Source: Mediterranea sp. An20
GTDB taxonomy: Bacteria; Bacteroidota; Bacteroidia; Bacteroidales; Bacteroidaceae
Assembly (NCBI RefSeq): GCF_002160055.1
Contig: NZ_NFJV01000001.1
Location: forward strand, 1-64,000
DNA length: 64,000 nt
Direction of reading: 5' to 3'
Numbering within the stretch: the first letter of the stretch is position 1; each line of letters begins with the position of its first letter. A program made the position numbers and the translations under genes. The notes below the pieces were generated by a model. The model was given only the letters and a program-made list of their open reading frames with translations. It did no database searches and had not been told where the DNA came from. Shown here one piece after another: positions 17,244 to 26,360 of the stretch.

Positions 17244-17621
17244 TTATTCATCCTGCTCTTCTGCCTGCTCTCCGTTTTCGTCATCGCCCGTCAGGCCCTC
17301 GACGAAACCGTCCAGCACGGCACCGGCCTTTTCCATGGCTTTGCCGGCATGTTCCTTGAAGACGGTAGCGGCATACTGGCCCTGCAGTTCGGCTATCTCG
17401 CGCAATTCTTCCGCACTCAGGTCTTCGTAGCTGTTCAGCTTCTGCAACAGCTCACTGAACTCTTCGTTCACCTCTTCCCATTTCTTTTCGGTGTAGCTGC
17501 TGCCTTCTTTCTGAACTTTCTCTACAAAATCCTTCAGTTCTTCCACCCGGTCCTGCTTGCCGCACGAGTTCAGCAGCAACAGACTCAGGCCCAATAATCC
17601 TGCGATAAACAGTCTTTTCAT
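17244..17621 (-). CDS. Small lipoprotein, DUF6565-like
   Basis: A 125-aa lipoprotein (Cys20 after LLNS) followed by a highly acidic, helical, probably coiled-coil region (VEELKDFVEKVQKEGSSY, EEVNEEFSELLQKLNSYEDLSAEELREIAELQGQYAA) and an acidic tail. The composition and layout match the Bacteroides DUF6565 group; function unknown. The start at 17621 is supported by a strong AGGAGG four nt upstream, unusual in this genome where Shine-Dalgarno sequences are weak. The open frame extends to 17786 but without signal sequence. A -7 box lies 34 nt upstream of the chosen start. Confidence 0.75.
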   Translation of the reverse strand: MKRLFIAGLLGLSLLLLNSCGKQDRVEELKDFVEKVQKEGSSYTEKKWEEVNEEFSELLQKLNSYEDLSAEELREIAELQGQYAATVFKEHAGKAMEKAGAVLDGFVEGLTGDDENGEQAEEQDE

Positions 17622-17654
17622 ACTTCCTCCTTGGTTTTTATGGGTTTCATATCG

Positions 17655-17662
17655 CAAATATA
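17655..17662 (-). promoter_or_regulatory. -7 promoter box for lipoprotein-nitroreductase unit
   Basis: TATATTTG on the minus strand matches TAnnTTTG, 33 nt upstream of the start at 17621. A TTTG lies further upstream (17674-17677) but at only 11 nt spacing. Confidence 0.5.
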
Positions 17663-17743
17663 AGAAGTTTGGCCAAAGAGGGCACATGCGGAATGAATTT
17701 TTAACATTCTGCTCCGTCCTCAGGCAGCATTTCCTCCCTCCTG

Positions 17744-17780
17744 CAAAAAAAGGGAATATGCCACGACGGACACATTCCCT
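17744..17780 (-). terminator. Rho-independent terminator after GH31 gene
   Basis: On the minus strand AGGGAAT (17780-17774) pairs with ATTCCCT (17757-17751) and is followed by a run of T residues (complement of 17745-17750), 31 nt after the GH31 stop. Confidence 0.85.
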
Positions 17781-17810
17781 CTTCATGCCAGCGGCAGCTT
17801 ACGCTCCGCC

Positions 17811-20800
17811 TCAGAACTTGATGTAATTCATTTCTTTGTCAACCAGGATGCCGTCTTGCAGCTTCAGGTCAAACTGGAGGTCCTGCTTGGCCTTCAGCCG
17901 GATGGTGAACAGCACGCCGTCGCCTGAAAGCGTTTCGCGGTCGCCGATGTTGACAAACGTAGGATAGAGAGCCTTGACGCCGTTGGTATGCAGGCGGTCG
18001 TTGGTCAGGCTGCGCATCTGTTTCATGCCGGCAGGTTCTATGCCCTCGTATTCATACTTGACGGGGTCGTAGGGCAGGGCGAAGCTGAGCGCGTTGACCG
18101 CCTTCAGTCCTTTGCCGCTGACCACGATTTCCAGCGTTTCGCCAGCCTTATACGACTTTTTAGCCGCAGACAGCGTGATTGTTCCGCGCAGCGTATCGGG
18201 CTTCTGCATGCCCACTCCACCGTCCATGCGGGTAGCGACAGCCGAGATGTCGTAGGCGTCAATCAGTCCGTTGCGGTTCAAATCGCCGTTGCTGATATAT
18301 CCCTCGAAGTCCGAATCGCCTTGGCGCAAGCCCGTATAGTTGGTGTACGAAGTCAAGTCGTTCTCATCAACCAGTTTATCGTTGTTGATGTCGCCCGGCA
18401 GATAGCTGTCCGTGCCCGGCACCTTAAAGATATAAAGCTCGCGTCCCGAACCGAAATTGCCCACCGACTCCGTGACATGCAGCTTGACATATCGCGCCAC
18501 GGGCTGTGCGGAGAAGGTAAACAGCTTCACGTCGCTGTTCCGCTTCCATTCAAAGGCACCCGCTTCGGTCCAGTTCTCCTTATCCATACTATAACTGATG
18601 ACACCCTTGAGCAGTGTACCGTTGCCGGCATTGTCGCGCGGCACATACTGCAACTTGTCCAAGGTATTGACCGAATGGAGGTCGGCCACCAAGTCGAAGG
18701 GCACAGACGAAGCATTGTAGGAAGTATGCCACAGCTCGCTCTCCTCGAAATCGAAGAGGCGCGACATGGAGCGTCCCTGGTTAGGAATGCTGGTCTGCCC
18801 GGTAATACCCCGAATGGCAAACTCCAACGGGTCGGACTTCGTGGTAGCCTGGAAAGACGCCCAGTCGGAATAACCGTCTTTGTTCACGGCACGGATGCGG
18901 AAGTCGTATCCGGTCTCGGCTTGCAGGTCTTCGAACAGCAGTTCGGTGTCGCGGATGGTGCTATACAACATGCTGTCGAACTCAATCTCGTAGTAATCGG
19001 CATGAGCCACGGGATACCAGGTGGGCTTCAGGGTATAGGCCGTGATGTTGCTGTCCGTCACTTGTGGCAACGGTTTGTCGAGCTTGCCGGTGCTAACCAG
19101 CAGCTTATCGGCAGGCGCGAACACGAAACCATCGACAGTAACCACCGTCTGTGCGGCCGTCACATCCGTCTTGCCCAGTTTCACCCAGAGCTGCGGATTC
19201 TTGCAGATGACTTTCTCGGCAAAAGGAGTGCCCGGCGTGGCAAAGCGGTTCAGGTTGGGCGCAGCGTTGTAGAAGAAGGCATTCTCTGCCTGTTCAAACT
19301 CCTCCAGCGATGTCACCTCTGCCAGCTTCACCTTCTGTTTGCCGACACGCGCCGTCACCTTTTTGGGCTTAGCCGTGACATTGACGCGCAATTCCGTGGC
19401 CTTTTCCTTCACAAATCCCTTGTAAGAACCTTCGGCAGGATGAATCGTAATGGTCACGCGGCCTTTCTCATCCGCTTCCGATTCGATGTATGTCCGCACA
19501 TAAGCCTCCTCGGTCCGGTATGCTTCTGTGGTGCCGTCGTCATCATATTCGGCAAACGCACTCTCTCCGTCCGGATAGATTTCGTAGATGCGCAATGCCT
19601 GGTCCACCTCCTGCACGTTGTTGTTGGGGTTTGTCATCGGAATGATGGCGCCGCTCTTCACAAACACCGGCAGTTTCCACAGCGGAACATCTACGTTGTT
19701 GAGGATGCGTCCCCCGGTATATCTGTCGCCCGTGAAATAGTCAATCCATTCGCCTTCGGGCAGGTAAATGCCGTTGCGCACGTCATTGCCCTCTTTGTCG
19801 GCCTTGGTATCCTGATAGATAGGAGCCACCAGGAAGTACGGCCCGTAGAGATACTGGTACTGGGTGGCCTTTCCCCACGTATAGCGGTTGGGATATTCCA
19901 GGAACATGGCCCTCATCATAGGCATGCCGTCTACAGCCTCACGGGCGATACTATAGGTATAAGGCAACAGTTCCGACTTGAGCTTCAGATACCAGCGGTT
20001 GATGGAGGTGGCTGGTTCGCCCAAGGCATGAGGGTATTTCTCGTTGGCTCCCCATCCGTCCATGTTCAGCTGCATGGGCGTAAACGTCTTCCACTGGAAG
20101 TCGCGGGTATTCACCACCAGATTCTTTCCACCGAAGATGCCGTCCATGTCCGACGTGATGTTAGGATTTCCCGACAAGCCGGAACCGATGTAAGTAGGAA
20201 TGTGGAAACGGATGTACTCCCAGTTGCCGCCGGTCTGGTCGCCCGACCATATACCGGCATAACGCTGCGTGCCAGCCCAACCATCCAGACTGATGATGAA
20301 GGGGCGGCTGTCATTGCCGTAATACGTCATGATGTTCGCCACATCGGCAATGCCGTTCAAGCCGAATGAATAGCCGGCTCCTACCCACGCCACATCGGTC
20401 TTGAGCACACGCACGCCGGCATCTCTCACTTCTTTCACAATGTCACGCTGGAGCAGCGGTTCCACTCCTTCCTTCGGGTGCAAGTCCGACTGTGTCCACA
20501 GGCCAATCTCCACGCCTTGCTTCCGCGCATAGTCTGCCAGGCTCTTCAGGTTCTGTATGTTGCCGTCCAAAGTTTCCGTCTGTCCGTAACCGGCACCGTA
20601 CCCATCGTTGGGCAACAGCCAGCCAAGCGGCATGTCGTTCGCCTTGTAACGGTCGATGACTGCACGGGCAGAGAACTGGTAATTCTGTTTCTCGCCGTTG
20701 AGCGACTCCTTGATACCGCCATTGTCTTCCTGGCTTTCCTTGTATCTCTTGCCGTCTTCGAAGAGAATGCCCTTCTCGTCTTCCTTCCAGTAATCGCGGT

Positions 20801-21680
20801 TATAGGCATTCAGATGTCCTTCGTAGAAGCCGAACTTAGGCAACAGCACCGGATGTCCGGTCAGCTGATAATAGTCGTTCAACAAATCCACGGGCTGCTG
20901 GCTTACCATGACAAAGAGATCCAGATAATCCGTGTTATGGCTGAGGGTCACGATGCCCTTCTCCTTACGCCCGAAGTCATACTCACCGGGTTTGAACGTA
21001 TACCACATGATGCCATAGCCCTTGGTAGACCAATAGAAGGGATTGGGCGATGCCACTCCTCCATCTGTCCAACTGTTTTGGTTCTCGATGGCTATTTTCC
21101 GGCCTTTGTGCGAGAAGCGGCCATTCTGTACGCCACCTCCATAGAAATATTCCTGCGGTTGTTCCTTCAGGGTCAGGGTTACTTTCTTGGCTTCAAAAGC
21201 CACCGGTGCTGCTTCCTCCAGCACGGTCTTACCGGTTTCCTTATCTACCACGGTCATCAGTGTGGTAGCCTTGTCGAAGGTCACCAGCACCCGGTCCGTA
21301 GCCACCGACACTTGTGCCGAAGAGCGTTCTATCGCCAGTGGGCTCACCGTCTGTCTGGGCTGGTCCACCAGAATCTGGGCTTCCGGTTCGGCCTGGGGAT
21401 CGCGTAAGATGCCCCCGGCATTGTCCTGAAACAGCCGGAAGATGTTTTCGCCGTAGAAGTCCAGCGTCATGCGTTGCTGGTTAGAAAAAAGAATCTCCAC
21501 CGTGGTAGGGTTAATCTGCACGATGTCGGTGATGCTTGCTCCCGGCTGCGTAGCCTCTGCCATCTGTTCTACTGTCCACGACGGCATGGCATAAGTGGCT
21601 GCACCGGCAAACGACACCGGCAGAAACAAAGCAGACAGGAACAACTGGCACTTCTTGTAAGATTTGATTGCTCTACTCAT
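17811..21680 (-). CDS. GH31 glycosidase with Fn3, F5/8C, dockerin-like and cohesin-like modules
   Basis: A 1289-aa secreted enzyme with a Sec signal (about 1-28). Modules: GH31 N-terminal beta domain (about 45-270), TIM barrel (280-600) with the predicted nucleophile Asp429 in VLKTDVAW and acid/base Asp481 in WSGDQTGGN, C-terminal GH31 beta domains with a DUF5110-like region (to about 780), Fn3 (about 870-947), F5/8 type C (about 955-1087), a type I dockerin-like pair of calcium loops (DINNDKLVDENDL at 1097 and DLNRNGLIDAYDI at 1133), then a cohesin-like beta domain (about 1164-1289). The enzyme should cleave alpha-linked glucosides, galactosides or xylosides; which one is not readable. It has its own terminator and 112 nt separate it from pckA upstream. 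Confidence 0.9.
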   Translation of the reverse strand: MSRAIKSYKKCQLFLSALFLPVSFAGAATYAMPSWTVEQMAEATQPGASITDIVQINPTTVEILFSNQQRMTLDFYGENIFRLFQDNAGGILRDPQAEPEAQILVDQPRQTVSPLAIERSSAQVSVATDRVLVTFDKATTLMTVVDKETGKTVLEEAAPVAFEAKKVTLTLKEQPQEYFYGGGVQNGRFSHKGRKIAIENQNSWTDGGVASPNPFYWSTKGYGIMWYTFKPGEYDFGRKEKGIVTLSHNTDYLDLFVMVSQQPVDLLNDYYQLTGHPVLLPKFGFYEGHLNAYNRDYWKEDEKGILFEDGKRYKESQEDNGGIKESLNGEKQNYQFSARAVIDRYKANDMPLGWLLPNDGYGAGYGQTETLDGNIQNLKSLADYARKQGVEIGLWTQSDLHPKEGVEPLLQRDIVKEVRDAGVRVLKTDVAWVGAGYSFGLNGIADVANIMTYYGNDSRPFIISLDGWAGTQRYAGIWSGDQTGGNWEYIRFHIPTYIGSGLSGNPNITSDMDGIFGGKNLVVNTRDFQWKTFTPMQLNMDGWGANEKYPHALGEPATSINRWYLKLKSELLPYTYSIAREAVDGMPMMRAMFLEYPNRYTWGKATQYQYLYGPYFLVAPIYQDTKADKEGNDVRNGIYLPEGEWIDYFTGDRYTGGRILNNVDVPLWKLPVFVKSGAIIPMTNPNNNVQEVDQALRIYEIYPDGESAFAEYDDDGTTEAYRTEEAYVRTYIESEADEKGRVTITIHPAEGSYKGFVKEKATELRVNVTAKPKKVTARVGKQKVKLAEVTSLEEFEQAENAFFYNAAPNLNRFATPGTPFAEKVICKNPQLWVKLGKTDVTAAQTVVTVDGFVFAPADKLLVSTGKLDKPLPQVTDSNITAYTLKPTWYPVAHADYYEIEFDSMLYSTIRDTELLFEDLQAETGYDFRIRAVNKDGYSDWASFQATTKSDPLEFAIRGITGQTSIPNQGRSMSRLFDFEESELWHTSYNASSVPFDLVADLHSVNTLDKLQYVPRDNAGNGTLLKGVISYSMDKENWTEAGAFEWKRNSDVKLFTFSAQPVARYVKLHVTESVGNFGSGRELYIFKVPGTDSYLPGDINNDKLVDENDLTSYTNYTGLRQGDSDFEGYISNGDLNRNGLIDAYDISAVATRMDGGVGMQKPDTLRGTITLSAAKKSYKAGETLEIVVSGKGLKAVNALSFALPYDPVKYEYEGIEPAGMKQMRSLTNDRLHTNGVKALYPTFVNIGDRETLSGDGVLFTIRLKAKQDLQFDLKLQDGILVDKEMNYIKF

Positions 21681-21730
21681 GTTTTACTTAGCTGCTGATA
21701 TGATACTTAAAAATACTTCACTCTGCCTCA

Positions 21731-21760
21731 TAAAAAGAAAGGGACCCCCACGGAGTCCCT
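21731..21760 (-). terminator. Rho-independent terminator after pckA
   Basis: On the minus strand AGGGAC (21760-21755) pairs with GTCCCT (21745-21740) around a 9-nt loop and TTTCTTTTTA follows. It lies 33 nt after the pckA stop. Confidence 0.8.
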
Positions 21761-21792
21761 CCCTTGTTTTTATAGATTGTCCAGGTATTACA

Positions 21793-23400
21793 TTAGAGTT
21801 TCGGACCTGCAGCAACCAGCGCCTTACCAGCTTCGTTGCCCTCGAACTTAGCGAAGTTCTTGATGAAGCGGCCAGCCAAATCTTTAGCCTTTTCTTCCCA
21901 CTGGGCAGCCTCTGCATACGTGTCGCGCGGATCGAGGATCTTCGGATCTACGCCCGGCAATTCTGTCGGAACCACGAAGTTGAAGAACGGGATAGTCTTC
22001 GTCGGAGCCTTGTCGATAGAACCGTCGAGGATAGCGTCGATGATGCCACGAGTGTCGCGGATAGAGATACGCTTGCCTGTGCCGTTCCAGCCCGTGTTCA
22101 CCAAGTAAGCCTTGGCACCTACCTTCTCCATCTTCTTAACCAGCTCTTCGGCATACTTTGTCGGATGCAAGCTCAGGAAAGCAGCGCCGAAGCAAGCGGA
22201 GAATGTCGGAGTGGGCTCTGTGATACCACGTTCCGTACCAGCCAGCTTAGCGGTGAAACCAGACAGGAAGTAATACTTAGCCTGTTCTGCGCTCAGGATA
22301 GATACGGGAGGCAATACGCCGAAGGCATCGGCAGACAGGAAGATTACCTGATGAGCGTGAGGACCCTTCGATACGGGCTTCACGATGTTGTTGATGTGAT
22401 AGATAGGATAAGAAACACGCGTATTCTCCGTCACGCTCTTGTCGGCGAAGTCAATCTTGCCGGCAGCGTCAACCGTTACGTTCTCCAACAGAGCGTCGCG
22501 CTTGATAGCGTTGTAGATATCGGGTTCGCTCTCCTTGTCAAGGTTAATAACCTTGGCATAGCAGCCGCCCTCGTAGTTGAACACACCTTCGTCGTCCCAG
22601 CCGTGTTCGTCGTCGCCGATGAGCAGACGTTTCGGGTCGGTAGACAGCGTAGTCTTACCCGTGCCGGACAGACCGAAGAAGATAGCCGTGTCGGTACCTT
22701 CCATGTTGGTGTTGGCAGAGCAGTGCATGGAAGCGATGCCACGCAGCGGGTTCAGGTAGTTCATGATAGAGAAGATACCCTTCTTCATTTCACCGCCGTA
22801 CCAAGTGTTCAGGATAACCTGTTCGTTGGTCTTCAGGTTGAACACGGTAGCTGTTTCAGAGTTCAGACCCAGTTCCTTGTAGTTGTCCACCTTAGCCTTG
22901 GCAGCGTTGAACGATACGAAGTCGGGTTCGCCATAGTTAGCGAGTTCTTCTTCCGTCGGACGGATGAACATGTTCTTCACAAAGTGAGCCTGCCATGCCA
23001 CTTCCATGATGAAGCGCACTTTCAGACGGGTAGCGGGGTTAGCGCCGCAGAATGTATCCATCACGAACAGACGCTTGCCGCTCAGCTGCTTCACAGCCTT
23101 GGCCTTCAGGTCGGCCCAAGCTTCTTCAGAGCAGGGCTTGTTGTCGTTCTTATATTCATCAGAAGTCCACCATACAGTGTCCTTGCTGGCTTCGTTGTAT
23201 ACAAAGAATTTGTCTTTGGGTGAACGGCCCGTGTAGATACCGGTCATTACGTTGACAGCACCCAGTTCTGTTACCTGGCCTTTTTCGTAGCCTTCCAGGC
23301 CGGCCTTAGTTTCTTCTTCGAACAATACTTCGTAAGACGGGTTGTGGAGAATCTCCTTCACGTCTACGATACCATACTTGCTTAAATCTAAATTAGCCAT
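21793..23400 (-). CDS. pckA: Phosphoenolpyruvate carboxykinase (ATP)
   Basis: Interconverts oxaloacetate plus ATP and phosphoenolpyruvate plus CO2. In gut Bacteroides it runs in the carboxylating direction on the route to succinate. The 535-aa length is normal. Visible motifs are [10 protein letters not shown] (substrate loop), the kinase-1a P-loop [16 protein letters not shown], kinase-2 region [21 protein letters not shown] and the adenine-binding [16 protein letters not shown]. It is monocistronic, with a promoter box 68 nt upstream and a terminator directly after. Its codon choice appears strongly biased, as expected of a highly expressed gene. Confidence 0.98.
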   Translation of the reverse strand: MANLDLSKYGIVDVKEILHNPSYEVLFEEETKAGLEGYEKGQVTELGAVNVMTGIYTGRSPKDKFFVYNEASKDTVWWTSDEYKNDNKPCSEEAWADLKAKAVKQLSGKRLFVMDTFCGANPATRLKVRFIMEVAWQAHFVKNMFIRPTEEELANYGEPDFVSFNAAKAKVDNYKELGLNSETATVFNLKTNEQVILNTWYGGEMKKGIFSIMNYLNPLRGIASMHCSANTNMEGTDTAIFFGLSGTGKTTLSTDPKRLLIGDDEHGWDDEGVFNYEGGCYAKVINLDKESEPDIYNAIKRDALLENVTVDAAGKIDFADKSVTENTRVSYPIYHINNIVKPVSKGPHAHQVIFLSADAFGVLPPVSILSAEQAKYYFLSGFTAKLAGTERGITEPTPTFSACFGAAFLSLHPTKYAEELVKKMEKVGAKAYLVNTGWNGTGKRISIRDTRGIIDAILDGSIDKAPTKTIPFFNFVVPTELPGVDPKILDPRDTYAEAAQWEEKAKDLAGRFIKNFAKFEGNEAGKALVAAGPKL

Positions 23401-23467
23401 TTTCTTTAAGTTATTAAATTGGTATTTGGTTTTGACTATCTTTTTACCTTAAAATCGTTTCCGCGTG

Positions 23468-23475
23468 CAAAAGTA
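23468..23475 (-). promoter_or_regulatory. -7 promoter box for pckA
   Basis: TACTTTTG on the minus strand matches TAnnTTTG, 67 nt upstream of the pckA start. The implied leader is about 60 nt and AT-rich. Confidence 0.6.
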
Positions 23476-23630
23476 ACATTTTTCCGCTTACGGCCATGCC
23501 CTATTTGCGAATTTTTTCCCTCATAAAGCTGTCTTTTATATATCTGTAACACTATCTGCAAAGTGAATGTGGCAAAATGACCGTATTCCAACCTCCGCCA
23601 GTCTTCGTACGGGCGAGAAAGAGGGCAGCC

Positions 23631-23663
23631 GTTGCGTTTTATACCAAATATTTCGTACTTTTG
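23631..23663 (+). promoter_or_regulatory. Promoter of upp
   Basis: GTTG (23631-23634) and TACTTTTG (23656-23663) are spaced by 21 nt, close to the Bacteroides pattern. The upp ATG follows 24 nt after the -7 box, which supports the chosen start. Confidence 0.6.
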
Positions 23664-23687
23664 TCGATAATATCAAAAACAAGAACA

Positions 23688-24347
23688 ATGAAAGTCATCC
23701 ATTTCTCTGAACAGAACAGCATCCTCAACCAATACGTCGCCGAGCTGCGCGATGTGCACATCCAGACCGACCGCATGCGTTTCCGCCGCAACATCGAGCG
23801 CATCGGCGAACTGATGGCCTACGAGATGAGTAAAGAACTGACCTACTCCGTGAAGCCGGTGCAAACGCCGCTGGGCCTGGCCGAGGCCTCTACGCCGGAC
23901 GACGACCTGGTGATTGCCACCGTGTTCCGCGCCGGTCTGCCCCTGCACCAGGGGTTCCTCAACGTGTTCGACCGCGCGGGCAACGCCTTTGTCTCTGCCT
24001 ACCGTTATTATAAGGATGCCGAGCATCGGGAGATAGATGTGCACGTGGAGTATATCGCCACGCCCGACCTCTCGCAGAAGACCGTCCTCCTTGTCGACCC
24101 CATGCTTGCCACGGGCGAAAGCCTGGAGCTTGCCTGGCGCGCGTTCCTCACCAAAGGGTCGCCCAAGCGTCTTCTCATCGCCTGCGTGATTGCGTCCCGC
24201 CAAGGGGTCGCACACCTGCAACGGCTCTTCCCGTCGGACGATGTCACCCTGTGGTGCGCCGCCATCGACCCCGGGCTGAACGAACACAAGTACATCGTGC
24301 CCGGACTGGGCGATGCGGGCGACTTGGCATACGGGGAGAAGCTCTGA
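23688..24347 (+). CDS. upp: Uracil phosphoribosyltransferase
   Basis: Salvages uracil to UMP with PRPP in the cytoplasm. The frame is open from 23577, but homology begins at MKVIHFSEQNSILNQYV, so the start is 23688 and the protein has 219 aa. The PRPP-binding motif is VLLVDPMLATGESLELA, preceded by the FRAGLPLHQGF flap and followed by the uracil-binding C-terminal end GLGDAGDLAYG. It converges on dgt, and together with dgt and dut makes a nucleotide-pool neighbourhood. Confidence 0.95.
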   Translation: MKVIHFSEQNSILNQYVAELRDVHIQTDRMRFRRNIERIGELMAYEMSKELTYSVKPVQTPLGLAEASTPDDDLVIATVFRAGLPLHQGFLNVFDRAGNAFVSAYRYYKDAEHREIDVHVEYIATPDLSQKTVLLVDPMLATGESLELAWRAFLTKGSPKRLLIACVIASRQGVAHLQRLFPSDDVTLWCAAIDPGLNEHKYIVPGLGDAGDLAYGEKL

Positions 24348-24397
24348 TGGTGAGGCGTCTGGCTCCGAAGGTACAGGAGGGATATTGCCACGGTATT

Positions 24398-24445
24398 TGC
24401 CGCGACCGGCAGACAGCGTAGCAGCGTGCTTCTTATATATAAGAA
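24398..24445. repeat. Tandem hairpin element, copy 2
   Basis: TGCCG-cgac-CGGCA (24398-24411) and the core AGCGTGCT (24423-24430) are centred 22 bp apart. The core is followed by the perfect palindrome TTCTTATATATAAGAA (24430-24445). It lies between convergent upp and dgt and may also help end transcription of dgt. Confidence 0.6.
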
Positions 24446-24468
24446 ACAGCAGGCAGCAGGTCTGCCGG

Positions 24469-25815
24469 TTACGAAATCTCCGGCAGGCTGTTTCCGATGA
24501 TTTTCCGGTAAAGGTCGAGGGCAAAGACATCGGTCATGCCCGACACGTAGTCCAGCACCGCCTGCACCCGTCCGTAGAGCGTAGGCGCATGGATGCTGTA
24601 CTGGCTGGAGACGCGGTTGATGAGCAGCTTGGAGTAGGTTTTGTCGGGCTCGCGCACGGCATCGAGCATCAGGCCGAGCAGGGTGCTGATGATGCGGAAG
24701 CCCGCCAGTTCGATGTCGAGCACGTCTTTCGAGCGGTATATTTTCTCTTGGGCCAGGGCAGAGCAACGGGCGTAGGCCTCGGCCGGACGGGGGGCGATGT
24801 GCCGGATGAGCGGTCCGCTGAAGGTGCCGTCGAGCAGGGCGGTTTCATGGTCGAGGAAAGCAGCGGTGCATTCGCGGATGAGCAGGCCGATGACACTGGA
24901 GCGCAGGTAGGCTATCTGCTCGTTGTGGTCGTCGACGATTCGCAGCACGTCTAAGCGGTGCTGCCGACGTTCTTCGTCGAAGAAAGCCAGCAGCAGGTCT
25001 TTGGTCTCCTGCAAGGTCAGAATCTTCAGCTTGTAGGCGTCTTCGATGTCCATAATCTGGTAGCAGATGTCGTCGGCTGCCTCTACCAACCAGACCAACG
25101 GATGACGGACATAACGCAGGGGGGCATCTTGCAGCTTCTTCATGCCCAGTTCGTCGGCTATGCGGCGGAACGCCTCTTCTTCAGAAGTAAAGAAACCGAA
25201 CTTCGACTTGTTGCCGGCGAGCGACGAGGCAAAGGGATACTTCACGATGCTTGCCAGCGTGGAGTAGGTCAGCACGAAGCCTCCCTTGCGCCGCCCTTCA
25301 AACTGGTGGGTGAGCAGACGGAAGGCATTGGCGTTGCCCTCGAAGTGCGTCAGGTCTTCCCACTGCGCGGAGGTCAGGCAGGAACCGTCGGGCTGCACTT
25401 CACGCAGCGACTGCCCCGCCCCTTCGGAGAAGAAGGTGGAAATGGCACGCTCGCCCGAATGGCCGAAAGGCGGATTGCCCAAGTCGTGTGCCAGGCAGGC
25501 GGCAGATACGATGGCACCTATCTCGGGCACAAAGGTATGCTGCAAAGCGGGATGACGCCCTACCAGCTGGCGTGCCACGTCGTTGCCCAGCGAACGTCCC
25601 ACGCACGACACCTCCAGGCTGTGCGTCAGGCGGTTGTGTACGAAGATGCTGCCCGGCAGCGGAAAGACCTGCGTCTTGTTTTGCAAGCGGCGGAAGGGGG
25701 CGGAAAAGACCAGACGGTCGTAGTCGCGCTGAAACTCAGAACGGTTTTCGGGATGGTCCCGGTGGTATTCTTCCAAGCCGAAACGCTTGGCAGAGAGAAG
25801 AGTATGCCAATCCAT
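24469..25815 (-). CDS. dgt: Deoxyguanosinetriphosphate triphosphohydrolase-like protein
   Basis: HD-domain hydrolase that releases triphosphate from dGTP or other dNTPs and so trims the deoxynucleotide pool. The 448-aa protein shows the metal-binding HD residues in HNRLTHSLEVSCVGRSLG and ACLAHDLGNPPFGHSGERAIS, plus the usual N-terminal RSEFQRDYDRLVFSAPFRRLQNKTQV (family start region). Nucleotide preference cannot be read from the sequence. It is divergent from dut with about 100 nt between them, so dNTP hydrolysis and dUTP removal may share control. Confidence 0.93.
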   Translation of the reverse strand: MDWHTLLSAKRFGLEEYHRDHPENRSEFQRDYDRLVFSAPFRRLQNKTQVFPLPGSIFVHNRLTHSLEVSCVGRSLGNDVARQLVGRHPALQHTFVPEIGAIVSAACLAHDLGNPPFGHSGERAISTFFSEGAGQSLREVQPDGSCLTSAQWEDLTHFEGNANAFRLLTHQFEGRRKGGFVLTYSTLASIVKYPFASSLAGNKSKFGFFTSEEEAFRRIADELGMKKLQDAPLRYVRHPLVWLVEAADDICYQIMDIEDAYKLKILTLQETKDLLLAFFDEERRQHRLDVLRIVDDHNEQIAYLRSSVIGLLIRECTAAFLDHETALLDGTFSGPLIRHIAPRPAEAYARCSALAQEKIYRSKDVLDIELAGFRIISTLLGLMLDAVREPDKTYSKLLINRVSSQYSIHAPTLYGRVQAVLDYVSGMTDVFALDLYRKIIGNSLPEIS

Positions 25816-25853
25816 AAATACAGTCTGACTGATGCTTTGTTATTATTTAACTG

Positions 25854-25861
25854 CAAAAGTA
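25854..25861 (-). promoter_or_regulatory. -7 promoter box for dgt
   Basis: TACTTTTG on the minus strand, 38 nt upstream of the dgt start. A minus-strand TTTG at 25876-25879 is only 14 nt further. On the plus strand TACTTTCG (25885-25892) may be the -7 box of dut, so the two promoters are packed back to back. Confidence 0.5.
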
Positions 25862-25917
25862 TGATTATTTTGCTTCAAAATCCGTACTTTCGCCGGATAT
25901 TTTAAAAAGAAACACTT

Positions 25918-26355
25918 ATGCAGAACATTCCCATAGTCAACCGCTCGAAGCACCCGCTTCCCGCCTACGCCACCGCCCTCTCGGCAGGCATGGACCTGCG
26001 TGCCAACTTAGACAGTCCCATCACCTTGGCTCCCCTGCAACGCTGCCTGGTGCCCACGGGGCTTTACATCGCCCTGCCCGCCGGCTACGAGGCACAAATC
26101 CGACCGCGTAGCGGCCTTGCCTTGAAAAAAGGCATCACGGTGCTGAACTCGCCGGGCACCATTGATGCCGACTACCGCGGCGAGATACGCATCATCCTGG
26201 TGAACCTCTCCAACGAACCGTTCGTCGTCGAAGACGGGGAGCGCATCGCGCAAATGGTCATCGCCCGCCACGAACAGGCAGCCTGGCTACAAGTGGAACA
26301 ACTGGACGAAACAGAACGCGGGGCCGGCGGCTTCGGACATACAGGAGAAAAATAA
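25918..26355 (+). CDS. dut: dUTP diphosphatase
   Basis: Hydrolyses dUTP to dUMP and pyrophosphate, preventing uracil incorporation and feeding dTMP synthesis. The 145-aa trimeric-type enzyme shows all five motifs: [36 protein letters not shown] (uracil-binding hairpin with the catalytic Asp), RIAQMVIA and the flexible C-terminal GAGGFGHTG. It is the first gene of a tight operon: five nt separate its stop from the TPR gene. Confidence 0.97.
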   Translation: MQNIPIVNRSKHPLPAYATALSAGMDLRANLDSPITLAPLQRCLVPTGLYIALPAGYEAQIRPRSGLALKKGITVLNSPGTIDADYRGEIRIILVNLSNEPFVVEDGERIAQMVIARHEQAAWLQVEQLDETERGAGGFGHTGEK

Positions 26356-26360
26356 ACAAC

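Noticed and set aside
17988..20369. A 793-codon open frame antisense to the GH31 gene
   Set aside because: It is a mirror of the sense codon pattern in GC-rich sequence. Its translation has no recognisable domain, and the sense strand encodes a complete GH31 enzyme. Similar long antisense frames over fadD, dnaX, the MFS gene, murI/metF and mrdA were dismissed for the same reason.
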